In this document: one piece after another, positions 45,440 through 53,737 of the stretch
Layout of the letters: each line of letters begins with the position of its first letter
How positions within the stretch are numbered: position 1 is the stretch's first letter
Assembly: GCA_003133205.1 (NCBI GenBank)
Contig: PKWK01000347.1
Location: 1 to 64,000 of the forward strand
Direction: 5' to 3'
Source: Granulicella sp.
Lineage (GTDB): Bacteria; Acidobacteriota; Terriglobia; Terriglobales; Acidobacteriaceae
DNA: 64,000 nucleotides
The notes under the pieces: model-generated
What the model was told of the DNA's origin: nothing
The model's database searches: none
Seen by the model: the letters and a program-made list of their open reading frames with translations, nothing else
Made by a program: the position numbers and the translations under genes

Positions 45440-45619
45440 CTACGAAGTCTTCCGGTTGCTATGGCACGATCCCTGCGTGGACTGCACCTTGCCGCAGCTC
45501 AACGCTCCTGTTTCAAAGAGGTGTTCGTGGCGAAAAGTGGGCTTCGCGTAGGGCTTCCTGAGGGAACCCTGGTCTTCCGCCGCTGATGTAACCTGATCCG
45601 TCTGCTCCGATTCGTTCAT
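45440..45619 (-). CDS. Putative RiPP precursor peptide, 59 aa
   Basis: ATG 45619 has GAGGA upstream; a frame open to 45643 adds 8 residues without a ribosome binding site. The leader is acidic (MNESEQTDQVTSAAEDQG), then KPYAKPTFRHEHLFETGALS, then a C-terminal core CGKVQSTQGSC followed by HSNRKTS. The core has two Cys and is rich in Ser, Thr, Gln and Asn. Its position as first gene of the peptidase-HprK-PqqD-radical SAM operon, its size and the leader/core polarity support a ribosomally made, modified peptide. The modification (thioether, other cross-link, phosphorylation) cannot be decided from sequence. Confidence 0.75.
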   Translation of the reverse strand: MNESEQTDQVTSAAEDQGSLRKPYAKPTFRHEHLFETGALSCGKVQSTQGSCHSNRKTS

Positions 45620-45670
45620 TTTTTCCTCATGCCCCCATTGCACCCTGATTGCGCTCGCTCATTGAATTAA

Positions 45671-45698
45671 GCATAGCCGCCAGCATAGCCGGCTATGC
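45671..45698. promoter_or_regulatory. GCATAGCCGGCTATGC palindrome plus half-site
   Basis: A perfect 16-bp palindrome at 45683-45698 and an extra half GCATAGCC at 45671-45678, in the 99-bp gap between the secreted repeat protein and the precursor gene. It could be an operator for the peptide operon or a transcript hairpin. There is no T-run on either side. Confidence 0.5.
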
Positions 45699-45718
45699 CC
45701 GAATATCGCCAATGACAC

Positions 45719-47671
45719 TTACGGCACTGATTGCGATGTCTGCACCGCGCACCCTCCGAAACCGCTCCCTGAGCCTCCAGTTGTTCCCGCGCAGAACTCG
45801 TCGGCCAAGGGCGTGAAGTAGATCTGGGATTCTGGTGAAGGTGAAGTGGCTCCGCTTCCCGCCGTATTGTCGATGACGATGCCGCTGGAGCCGCTGGCTG
45901 ACGCGATCCCCGCGTAGGCCGTGGTGGGTACGGACAATGTGCCAGGTGTAGTGGAGGTGCCCCCGGTGGCAACGATGAAGTTGTACACGCATGCGCCCGT
46001 GCACGCGGCGGAGAGATCGGTGGTAGTGAGAGTGCCAAGCGCGCTCACGCTGAGATACATATAGTCGTTGGTGCTGCCGCCGCTGCCCCAGATTTCGGTG
46101 ACCGGCGAACAGGTCGCAGTGCCGGAAGTCAAGGGTGTGATGGCTATGCCGGCAATGCCGACTACGTTTGGGCTGGCCACGATCCCACCGTCGGCTTGCA
46201 AGGGCACGTACGACAACCTCGGTACAGAGGAAGCCGCTGGGGCGCAGCCCCAAAGATTTCCCGTTGTTCCCTCCGTGCCAACCAGGTAAATTTGGTCGAA
46301 CGCTCCGTCGTACATGGTGGGGGTCGTGGTGGTCGCTTTGCCGTATACAGATTCTTCGCCGCAGTTTGTTCCCGACCAGGCGCTCACGCTAGTCGGATTG
46401 CAGGCTCCGTTGCCTATGGTTGCGTTACTGGCAGCGAACTGGAAGACACCGCTGCACCCAAACCCGGCGGCCCCGGGGCGGCAGCCAGCGTTGCTTCTAG
46501 TGTTTGCATCCCCCCCCACGAACACATAGACCTTCTCGGTGGTGGAATCGACCATGGGACCGTCGGCGATGCCAAAGGTGACGGAGGCATGGGTAAGCTT
46601 GCTGCTGGTCATCTGGTGAACGGCGGTAAGGGCATTATAGGAGTAAAGGAATCCGCCCGAGTCGGCCACAAAGATGTTTCCGGATGTCCCGGAATCGTAT
46701 ACCGGGCTGGTCAGCACATTGCCGCTCACCGAAATCGGCCAGCCGCCGGTGGTGACTTCGCCGGGAGTTTCATTGAACACTCCAGTGAATTTGTGGAGTG
46801 TTCCGGAAGCGTCGCCCACGTAGAGAGTGTCGGAGTCGTAATCGTAAAACGGCGCGGAGATTATGTCTTGATTGCCATTCTGGAAGGCAACGCTGATCAG
46901 GCAGGAGCCAACCGCTGGGCAGTTGGTAGCGTTCCAGGCGGTGTTCAACACGGCGCCAGCGGTGGTATTCGTGTACTCCTTGTCCGGGGTATAAGCCGCG
47001 GCCGGAGTGCCTTGGCTCGCGTGCCAGGCGAGGATGCGCAATACCGCAGCAGCACCCGGGGTTGGGTTCTCGATGAATGCAATCTTCGTCCCGTCTCCTG
47101 AGATGACTGTAGAGGTAAGGGCCGCGCCTGTTCCGGTGAAGTAAGCCCAGTAAACCGAAGGCACCGTTCCGCTGCAGTCGGAGTCGTACAGATTGCTGTA
47201 CGCAACGATGTTAGCCTGCCCGGCCGAGACGCCTGCCGCCCCGGTATTGTAGGCGACCCAGTCACTGCAACTCGAAGTAGTGGTATCGAAAGTGAACTTT
47301 GCGGGGTACTGGCCGGCACCTACCGTGGCGCCGGGTCCCATGTCCATGCTCCAGTCAGTCTTCAGTACCTGCCCTCTCCGATGGCCCCGTTCCGGCACTG
47401 GCCGCTGCCGCAGGCTCCGCCTCAACTGCTGGATCTTGTAGCGCCGGTCGTTGACGATCTTGCTCCACTTGCCAACCGTCCGGTTCCGCATAGCGTCGTC
47501 GAATGTGCCTGGATTGGAGAAGAGAGCGTGGTGGTGACTCCAATCTTCAGGAACGCCGACGATGACGCCCGGGGCCTGTTGCCCCCGGGCTGGAACGGCG
47601 ACCGCAGAAAGCATCATCAGCATCAGAATGGCAATCCATAACTTCAAGGAAGAAGCTTTTGTACTCTGCAT
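45719..47671 (-). CDS. Secreted repeat-rich protein, paralogue 1 (propeller-like)
   Basis: 650 aa with a signal peptide (LWIAILMLMMLSAVAVPARG). The N terminus carries VGVPEDWSHHHALFSNPG, shared in form with paralogue 2 (DWTHHH). The bulk is Gly/Thr/Ser-rich with repeated beta-like strands (SAPFYDYDSDTLYVGDASGT; TSPVYDSGTSGNIFVADSGG; DGPMVDSTTEKVYVFVGGD), suggesting a beta-propeller. The C terminus has ESQIYFTPLADEFCAGTTGG. There is no sorting signal that I recognise. It lies 99 bp upstream of the precursor gene on the same strand, so it may be the operon's first gene or a separate unit. Function unknown. Confidence 0.75.
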   Translation of the reverse strand: MQSTKASSLKLWIAILMLMMLSAVAVPARGQQAPGVIVGVPEDWSHHHALFSNPGTFDDAMRNRTVGKWSKIVNDRRYKIQQLRRSLRQRPVPERGHRRGQVLKTDWSMDMGPGATVGAGQYPAKFTFDTTTSSCSDWVAYNTGAAGVSAGQANIVAYSNLYDSDCSGTVPSVYWAYFTGTGAALTSTVISGDGTKIAFIENPTPGAAAVLRILAWHASQGTPAAAYTPDKEYTNTTAGAVLNTAWNATNCPAVGSCLISVAFQNGNQDIISAPFYDYDSDTLYVGDASGTLHKFTGVFNETPGEVTTGGWPISVSGNVLTSPVYDSGTSGNIFVADSGGFLYSYNALTAVHQMTSSKLTHASVTFGIADGPMVDSTTEKVYVFVGGDANTRSNAGCRPGAAGFGCSGVFQFAASNATIGNGACNPTSVSAWSGTNCGEESVYGKATTTTPTMYDGAFDQIYLVGTEGTTGNLWGCAPAASSVPRLSYVPLQADGGIVASPNVVGIAGIAITPLTSGTATCSPVTEIWGSGGSTNDYMYLSVSALGTLTTTDLSAACTGACVYNFIVATGGTSTTPGTLSVPTTAYAGIASASGSSGIVIDNTAGSGATSPSPESQIYFTPLADEFCAGTTGGSGSGFGGCAVQTSQSVP

Positions 47672-47991
47672 AAATCGCTCTCCGATCTTACTTGTGAATC
47701 GTTCACTTCTTGGCTGGGCTGAACGTCTTGCACTAACTGTTCGACGGGTGTTTCGTCGATCACGAGATCATTCTGATAGGGACTCAAGAGATAGCTGCGG
47801 CAAGTTCAGCGTCTAGATTATTAGCATGTACCGACTGCTCTGAAGAATACCACTTTTGGGGTCGGGCTAACAAGTATCGCGATTCGGCAAGGCGCACCCC
47901 AATAATCGGGAGAGAACGCGTTGCGCCCGTCTGAACTTAGGCTATGATGGAGCCGATCGCAATACAAAGTAAACCTAGCAACTGCACATAG
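47672..47991. promoter_or_regulatory. Divergent region between the two secreted paralogues
   Basis: 320 bp between divergent start codons. For the plus gene a weak promoter is possible: TTGCGC (47921-47926), 16 nt, then TATGAT (47943-47948). I see nothing convincing for the minus direction. Confidence 0.35.
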
Positions 47992-50082
47992 ATGGAGGCG
48001 AGTACGAACGATACGACGTGTTACTCTTGCAAGGCAAGCATCGCTTGGGTGATCTTCTGTGCCCTTTCGGTTTCTCCCGCAGTCCTTCACAGCCAAACAG
48101 TTGAGAAACATGTGACGCTGGGGATCACTTCGGATTGGACGCATCATCATGTCCTATATCCGTATTCGAAGAGCTATTCGGTAATGGCTCGGGTTCAGAA
48201 AGATCCGCGCTGGGTTCACGACTGGTACACGCGGCATCCGGAGGCTTGGTGGCGGAATGGCCGTCGCAACCTAGACAATGCAAAGAAGGGAAGTCACAGG
48301 GACTGGAGCTATTCCCTGGGGACGACCAGCTTTGAGCCTTTGTTCGACTTTTCCTTTTCCATCGGTTCTCAGACCGGAAACGGAAGCCTGAATGTGTCGG
48401 ATCAGAGCAATGGTCAGTACCTCGCCATCGCCGGCAGCCTCACCGTCGACGGCATCTACGATGTCGGCACTTACCCTCTCTATCCAGGCGGTCCGAGCAT
48501 CGTGACCAGTCCAAGCGGAGCCTTTTTTTACGACAATCTCCTCTTCCCATCATATCCATCGATCAATCCGTCGATCGATGTGGATGGACTTCTCTTCCGC
48601 AACAGCAGCGGCTTTGAAGTCAACCTCTGGGGCAATGGCGCCAACGCCTACGAGTATGACGATTCGGGTTATGCACACGACAACACGGGGGCGCCGTTCA
48701 CCTTAAATATCGATCCGGGCGGCGGCCAGACCTTCCCGGCCATGTTTGTGTTTGACGTGACTGCAACTCCCAGTTGCACGAACGACTTCGTGGTGATGGG
48801 AATCCCTTCGAACCCGGCTGCGGGCGGCCAGGCGAACATCATTGGCCTAAACAATCTCTACAGTGGGCCGGCATCGACCGGCTACTGTCCGGGAACCGGA
48901 CCGACAGTGAAGTTCGCATACGCATCAGGAACGGGACAGGTTCCGGCCAGCGTGGCTCTTTCTCAAGACGGAGGACGAATCGCTTACGTCGAAACTCTGC
49001 AGACCGGGAGTTCCTATTTTCATGTTCTGACTATTGGCACGACGGGCAACAACGGTTCCAGTGCGACAGCGGGAGCGGTCCCGGGAACTGGGAACAACGC
49101 TTCGGATACACGGGTTCTGCTATCGCCGGACGGAGGAATCACAAACCAGAGTTCCACAAACAGCGTCTTCGTCGTGTACACGACGAACGAAGCGAGTGAC
49201 GTTGCCTACGCGACAACGTATAGCACGCTCCAAGGTGGCTCTGGCTATCTTTACAAGCTCGGCAATGTGTTTAACGGAAGCGCGACCCCGACGATAGTCT
49301 GGGGCGTTCCAATCAACGCGATTCCATCGACACCGGTGTACGACTCGGTATCAAATAAGGTGTTCTTTACGGATAGCGACGGGCGTGTCGACTATGTGAC
49401 GGACACTGGCTCCTCACCGTCTGTCGTTTATAGCTCGGTGCTGGCCAGCGGAACCACGTCCGAGAATCCGGTTGTGGTCGATAGCACCAATCAGATGATT
49501 TACGCTTCCTTCAACTCCAACGGAACAAACGCCATCGTAGTGCAGGCCCCCACAAGTATGGCGAGCACCGTCTCCGTACCCGTGGGCACTGCGACTGCAA
49601 CCTACACAGGGCCTTACAGCCCGGACTTCAACAACGCCTTTTACACAGGATCGGGAACACCTCTGATGTACGTTGCCGGCACGGGCACCGGAACGCTTCC
49701 GACCCTTTACGGGATTGGATTCGACGGTAGTGGCCATTTGAATCCGAGTAGCGTCAGCACGGTAGCTCTGGCTACAGGGATGGCGGATTCGTCGCCGGTT
49801 ACGGAGTTTTATAACGCTTCACTTAGCAAGGACTACCTCTTCGTTGGAGTTACGAACAACTGCGTAGCCACTGCGGGAGGGACATCCGGATGCGTCTTGA
49901 GTCTGGACATCACCAACGGGTTTCCGTCCGTCGGCGCCGGCAGTACTGCACTTGCTGCCCCTGGAGGTACTACAGGCATCGTCATTGACAACGACAGTAC
50001 ACTCGCGCAAGCCTCCAGCATCTATTACGCGACCAAGAGTGGGTCAACCCTAGTCAAGGCAACTCAGTCCGGGTTGAATTGA
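47992..50082 (+). CDS. Secreted repeat-rich protein, paralogue 2, with inserted PEP-CTERM-type domain
   Basis: 696 aa. A hydrophobic N terminus (IAWVIFCALSVSPAVLHS) is a likely signal peptide. DWTHHHVLYPYSKSYS and the propeller-like C-terminal part match paralogue 1. Residues ~111-228 have no counterpart there: FDFSFSIGSQTGNGSLNVSD, DNLLFPSYPSINPSIDVDGL, LFRNSSGFEVNLWGNGANAY. These resemble the secreted domain found in many PEP-CTERM proteins. No PEP-CTERM anchor is present. This looks like an in-frame domain insertion. Function unknown. Confidence 0.75.
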   Translation: MEASTNDTTCYSCKASIAWVIFCALSVSPAVLHSQTVEKHVTLGITSDWTHHHVLYPYSKSYSVMARVQKDPRWVHDWYTRHPEAWWRNGRRNLDNAKKGSHRDWSYSLGTTSFEPLFDFSFSIGSQTGNGSLNVSDQSNGQYLAIAGSLTVDGIYDVGTYPLYPGGPSIVTSPSGAFFYDNLLFPSYPSINPSIDVDGLLFRNSSGFEVNLWGNGANAYEYDDSGYAHDNTGAPFTLNIDPGGGQTFPAMFVFDVTATPSCTNDFVVMGIPSNPAAGGQANIIGLNNLYSGPASTGYCPGTGPTVKFAYASGTGQVPASVALSQDGGRIAYVETLQTGSSYFHVLTIGTTGNNGSSATAGAVPGTGNNASDTRVLLSPDGGITNQSSTNSVFVVYTTNEASDVAYATTYSTLQGGSGYLYKLGNVFNGSATPTIVWGVPINAIPSTPVYDSVSNKVFFTDSDGRVDYVTDTGSSPSVVYSSVLASGTTSENPVVVDSTNQMIYASFNSNGTNAIVVQAPTSMASTVSVPVGTATATYTGPYSPDFNNAFYTGSGTPLMYVAGTGTGTLPTLYGIGFDGSGHLNPSSVSTVALATGMADSSPVTEFYNASLSKDYLFVGVTNNCVATAGGTSGCVLSLDITNGFPSVGAGSTALAAPGGTTGIVIDNDSTLAQASSIYYATKSGSTLVKATQSGLN

Positions 50083-50094
50083 TAACTCGAAGGC

Positions 50095-50287
50095 CTACGC
50101 GGGGATCACCACAACAGGCGGCTCCAGCGGCATCATCATCGACAATACGGCAGGAAGCGGAGCCACTTCACCAGAATCCCAGATATACTTCACGCCCTTG
50201 GCCAACGAGCTCTGCGCGGGAACAACTGGAGGCTCAGGGAACGGTACCGGAGGGTGCGCGGTGCAGACGTCACAGTCGGCTCCCTAG
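50095..50287 (+). pseudogene. C-terminal remnant of a third secreted paralogue
   Basis: A frame without a start reads AYAGITTTGGSSGIIIDNTA, then ESQIYFTPLANELCAGTTGG and CAVQTSQSAP before a TAG. It is nearly identical to the last ~65 residues of paralogue 1 (AYAGIASASGSSGIVIDNTA; CAVQTSQSVP) but in the orientation of paralogue 2, 12 bp after its stop. This points to recombination or gene conversion within the family. Confidence 0.75.
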
Positions 50288-50359
50288 AATTGACTGTCAG
50301 ACTCAATCTGAGCCAGATGCGGACATCATCGACCCGGAATGTTGTCCTCCCGATCTGAC

Positions 50360-51493
50360 TCAGCGCCGGATGGCGTCTCGGAGCAATCGCAAAGGACGGA
50401 ACAAACGGACCTGCCAGACTCGATGACACCCGAATCTGGCAGCAAACTCGTAGTCCGGTTGGATTACGCGGTCCAGCAGTATTTGAAGGTGCCTCAATCG
50501 CCGACGCAGGCGATGGCCGGGAAGCTCTATCTCCAAATAGAACGAATGCAGTGAGCGCCAGTCCAGCGGTTCGCTGGGTTGTGTGAGCAGCCGATGCCAC
50601 AAGCGATCCGCGAGGCTGTCCAAATGCCTGAACTGCACTGGCGACGCACCCAGGAAGGACGGCGCGCTGATCTCGGGCTGAAGGCGGCGCGCCATCGCCA
50701 GGCCAAGGACCAGGAGGCTACTGCGTTCAGCGACCTCTGGTCGAGCCTGTACTGTCTCTGACATGTCCAGTTTCTCAAACGCCAGGCAAAGGTCCAGGAT
50801 AAGACTGAGGCGCTCGAAGCGGTGGCGGACACCGTGGAGACAGAGGAAGAGTAATTCGTCGCTCGGGGCAAGTTGCCAGCAACGCTGCCCCTGAAAGACG
50901 GCCGGCTGTACACGCCGCAAAACGCTTTTGATATGGACGTTGAACGCCAGAGGATTATCTACATCATGATGCAACTCGATGGTAGTGCGACCTCTGTACC
51001 ACTGGCGATGGTAATCGTCAGGTGTGTCGGGAATGAACTCAAGTACAGAGAGCACGGCTTCGGCACGAGTCAGATCGTCTTTGGAGACGAGCAAATCCAG
51101 ATCGTGGCTGACGCGGAGTGCGGCTTCTCCGAAGAGCCGCTCCGCCAGGAAAGGCCCCTTGAGCGGAACCACCACAATACCCAGTTGTTCGAAGGCTCGC
51201 AGGATACTCTTCAACTCCGAACTCCAGTAGAACCCAGCGATGGCAGCATCGCGTTCTATCGTGTTGAGGCGACTGCGCAGGCTTGGACTAGCTGACGTCT
51301 GCTGGACGCAGAGACGAGCCACCCATGGGAGGATTTGTTCCTCTTCCGCCAACGCGAGCGCTTGTTCCCACTCCGCCTCGTCGTGAAGGTCGACGCTGCG
51401 CCCGCGCAGGAGTCCCAACAGACCCTGCATGCCTGGTCTCATCAGGATGCCTTGCCTAACTTCACTTCCATCCACAAAACGCTCACATGCCAT
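50360..51493 (-). CDS. Nucleotidyltransferase family protein (NTP_transf_5-like)
   Basis: 377 aa. The nucleotidyltransferase signature is VVVPLKGPFLAERLFG, then ALRVSHDLDLLVSKDD with the paired Asp near residue 148, and further on TTIELHHDVDNPLAFNV and FLCLHGVRHRFERLSLILDL. Proteins of this family recur in clusters with PqqD-like chaperones, HprK-like kinases and glycosyltransferases, so I place it with the peptide operon at 45.6-42.7 kb, from which the secreted paralogues now separate it. The start is uncertain: TTG 51499, ATG 51493 and ATG 51439 are all possible. Confidence 0.78.
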   Translation of the reverse strand: MACERFVDGSEVRQGILMRPGMQGLLGLLRGRSVDLHDEAEWEQALALAEEEQILPWVARLCVQQTSASPSLRSRLNTIERDAAIAGFYWSSELKSILRAFEQLGIVVVPLKGPFLAERLFGEAALRVSHDLDLLVSKDDLTRAEAVLSVLEFIPDTPDDYHRQWYRGRTTIELHHDVDNPLAFNVHIKSVLRRVQPAVFQGQRCWQLAPSDELLFLCLHGVRHRFERLSLILDLCLAFEKLDMSETVQARPEVAERSSLLVLGLAMARRLQPEISAPSFLGASPVQFRHLDSLADRLWHRLLTQPSEPLDWRSLHSFYLEIELPGHRLRRRLRHLQILLDRVIQPDYEFAARFGCHRVWQVRLFRPLRLLRDAIRR

Positions 51494-51499
51494 CTCCAA

Positions 51500-51906
51500 G
51501 CTTCATCAGCGAAGAATAGCATTCAACTCATATGCCCCAAAAAAGGATCCAAGACTCCATTTGAAAAGCTGCTTTCAGACGCGAGCAGCGAAACTCGAGG
51601 CTGCCTGGAACGGGACTATCTTGATGCGGAGGCCATAGCGAGGAGTCAGCTTCCGGCAAGGCTGGGCTTACGGCGTGCCGAACGCCTGTGGTACAAAACG
51701 GTTGTTTGAAACCGCGATCTTCATTAGGATCGGCACGCGCGCAACTCATCATGGCTCGGAGCAGGGCTCCACTCAGAAGCCGCATACATTTGCGCAGACC
51801 ATTTCCTCTATCCTCAAACCTTTCCCTTGCATTCCCGCGGCGGACCATACATTTGTACCCGCTCGGTTGTTCGTGTAGCGCGGCTATCCGAGTCGATGCC
51901 GGGAGC
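51500..51906. other. Intergenic, nothing recognised
   Basis: 407 bp between the nucleotidyltransferase and the MFS transporter end. A 136-codon minus frame (51528-51938) crosses it but shows no family features. Confidence 0.4.
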
Positions 51907-52130
51907 TTACGTCGACGCGTCCTGTCGCTGCAGCGCATGGCGGAGGTCGTCGTCCGTCATCGTGGAATCTTGCTCGCTCCACAGGCTTAGCGGCAGGGCA
52001 AGTGACATCGTCACCATCATCATGGTTGCGATCATCGGTACTGCAAGTCCCAGGCGCAGCGAGTGACGCTCGGCCGAGACGAAGCCGGTCAGCCAGGGCA
52101 GGCAAGCCGATCCCACTCCCGCGGGAAGAA
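51907..52130 (-). pseudogene. MFS transporter, C-terminal part in shifted frame
   Basis: From about 52130 the frame reads AGVGSACLPWLTGFVSAE, RHSLRLGLAVPMIATMMMVT and MSLALPLSLW, then a short charged tail and a stop at 51907. These are the last two membrane segments expected for the transporter at 52089-53072. The junction needs one missing or two extra bases near the TTCTTCCCGCGG stretch. Confidence 0.7.
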
Positions 52131-53072
52131 GATCGCGCCACCCCGCTGGAAGCGCAGCGCCCATGCGAGCAGCAGAGGATACGTCGGTCCGATGCCAAAT
52201 CCCAGGCAGAAGGCAGCGATCAGGATCAGCAAGCCGCTTCCGCCCGAAACCAACAGAATCGATGCGCCGCACATGAGCGCGACACTGCCGCGTACCGTGC
52301 GGTCGTGGGTGAGCCGGCGACTACAAACCGACCAGAAGAGCCGGCTGAGCAGGAGGCCAGCCCAAAAACAGGACGGCGCAGCGACCGCTTCGGCGATCCC
52401 ATGTCCTCCTCGCCTCGCATACGTGGCGAGCCATCCTCCCGCAGAGGCTTCGATGCCGGTGATGAGCATCGTCATGGCAATCAGACCCACCGGCACGTTG
52501 CAAAATATCGTCCACGGGATTGCGTGCTTCGCCGCGACTACTTCGATCGACAAACCAGACTGAAAGATTGTCCAGGTCGCGAGCAGCGCAAAGCAAAGTG
52601 CCAGGCCGCAGAGTACCGGGCGGATATCGCCAACTGCCTGCGCGCGAATCGTCAAGGATGGACAGGCGCATGCTCCGATGGCCCACAACAGGTTCAGCCT
52701 CACCAATGTTGTTCCACTGCCGCCCGCCTGCCGTTGGCGAATCAGGCTAATGGAGGTCATGGTCAGGCCCAGCCCCAATCCGTAGAGCGCCATCCATGCA
52801 TCCGCTCCGCGCCCTGCACAGAAGCCAAGCCCTGTGGCTCCGAGCGCGACGGCGGTGCTTCCGAAGAGCAATGCCGTTCGCAGTGACCCGCGCACCAGGA
52901 GAGCGCCCAGCGACGACCCGATCCACGCCAGCAGGAAGAGACGCCCGGCCTGCTCATCTTGGAGATGCCAGCGAAGGAGCATCGCCGGAAGCAATGCTCC
53001 TGGCAGCGCTACGCCGACACCGGTTGCCGCAAAGCCGAGGTAGAGCGGCGCGGTCGCGAGACTTCGATTCAC
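52089..53072 (-). CDS. MFS transporter, FucP/NagP-like (frame-shifted at its 3' end)
   Basis: 327 codons from GTG 53072. Ten or more membrane segments are visible, beginning LYLGFAATGVGVALPGALLP and including LFLLAWIGSSLGALLV, YGLGLGLTMTSISLI, NLLWAIGACACPSL and FCLGFGIGPTYPLLLAWAL. The pattern suits sugar:proton symporters of the FucP type. Authentic sequence ends at GGAIFF, and the last two segments continue in another frame (51907-52130), giving a full length of ~388 residues. A DasR/NagR-like palindrome lies ~270 bp upstream, hinting at an amino sugar, but that is inference. Confidence 0.75.
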   Translation of the reverse strand: MNRSLATAPLYLGFAATGVGVALPGALLPAMLLRWHLQDEQAGRLFLLAWIGSSLGALLVRGSLRTALLFGSTAVALGATGLGFCAGRGADAWMALYGLGLGLTMTSISLIRQRQAGGSGTTLVRLNLLWAIGACACPSLTIRAQAVGDIRPVLCGLALCFALLATWTIFQSGLSIEVVAAKHAIPWTIFCNVPVGLIAMTMLITGIEASAGGWLATYARRGGHGIAEAVAAPSCFWAGLLLSRLFWSVCSRRLTHDRTVRGSVALMCGASILLVSGGSGLLILIAAFCLGFGIGPTYPLLLAWALRFQRGGAIFFPREWDRLACPG

Positions 53073-53325
53073 TCCCTGATCTTACGCATGCTGGCATTTG
53101 GACGGTGGTAGGGGTACCCCCCGGGGGGTTGTGGTACTAAGTAGTGTGTTTGCAGCGAGATACCAAAATTGCTTCTTGTAAATATCTGATTCCATGCTGG
53201 TTATAGTCAAATATCTCATTCTAAGTTGCTTAGTCTCGGGTCAGCGGTTTCGGCTGCGGCTGGCGTTGTACCCCCTACCCCCTGTACATAAGTCCTAAGG
53301 TATCTTTTCTAAAGGTGTTATGTCT

Positions 53326-53335
53326 GGACCGGTCC
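53326..53335. promoter_or_regulatory. GGACCGGTCC palindrome
   Basis: A perfect 10-bp palindrome 5 bp before the 14-bp palindrome at 53341. Paired palindromes of this kind could form a compound operator. Confidence 0.35.
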
Positions 53336-53340
53336 GGTGT

Positions 53341-53354
53341 TTGGTCTAGACCAA
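53341..53354. promoter_or_regulatory. DasR/NagR-like operator TTGGTCTAGACCAA
   Basis: A perfect 14-bp palindrome containing TGGTCTAGACCA, the core of the sites bound by HutC-type GntR regulators DasR and NagR, which sense amino-sugar phosphates. The only gene reading away from it is the MFS transporter whose start is at 53072. No HutC-type regulator is encoded in the window. Confidence 0.5.
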
Positions 53355-53367
53355 TGAGCTAAATGCG

Positions 53368-53400
53368 AAAGGCCCAGCCGCTTGGCTGAGCCTTTTGTTT
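53368..53400 (+). terminator. Rho-independent terminator without an upstream gene
   Basis: AAAGGCCCAGCC, a 4-nt loop, and GGCTGAGCCTTTT form a hairpin followed by a T-rich tail on the plus strand. No plus-strand gene lies within 3 kb upstream. The 53100-53367 stretch is AT-richer than its neighbours and could encode a small RNA ending here. Confidence 0.6.
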
Positions 53401-53630
53401 ACTTACTACTTAATTGTAGCAGGTTGACCATAACTACTATGCCAACTATATTCCATTGCGAATCATGAAGTTAAGCCATTTGGGGGCTTGACATGCGAGT
53501 TTGCTGAGGCTTTTGGTGAAAGATTTTCGGCGTGGGCCGTTGTGTCCAAGGAATCATAGAGTTGCGAGGACGGATTTGGGCTGAAGGCATATCCCGGGGG
53601 CTAAAGCCCGCGCTCTTGCCTGCCTGGGAT

Positions 53631-53650
53631 GTCCGGGCTGAAGCCCGGAC
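53631..53650. repeat. REP-like inverted repeat
   Basis: GTCCGGGCT-GA-AGCCCGGAC, a 9-bp perfect stem, follows a related GGGGGCTAAAGCCCGCG 30 bp earlier. About 60 bp on, a stretch on the minus strand could encode CHPERSEG, a dispersed intergenic repeat common in Acidobacteriota. Confidence 0.7.
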
Positions 53651-53737
53651 CTATCTCAGAGGCAAGTGCAAAGGTCTCAGATGCAAGTACAAAGGCGAAA
53701 TACGGGGGTCCTTCGCTGCGCTCAGGATGACAGCGAG

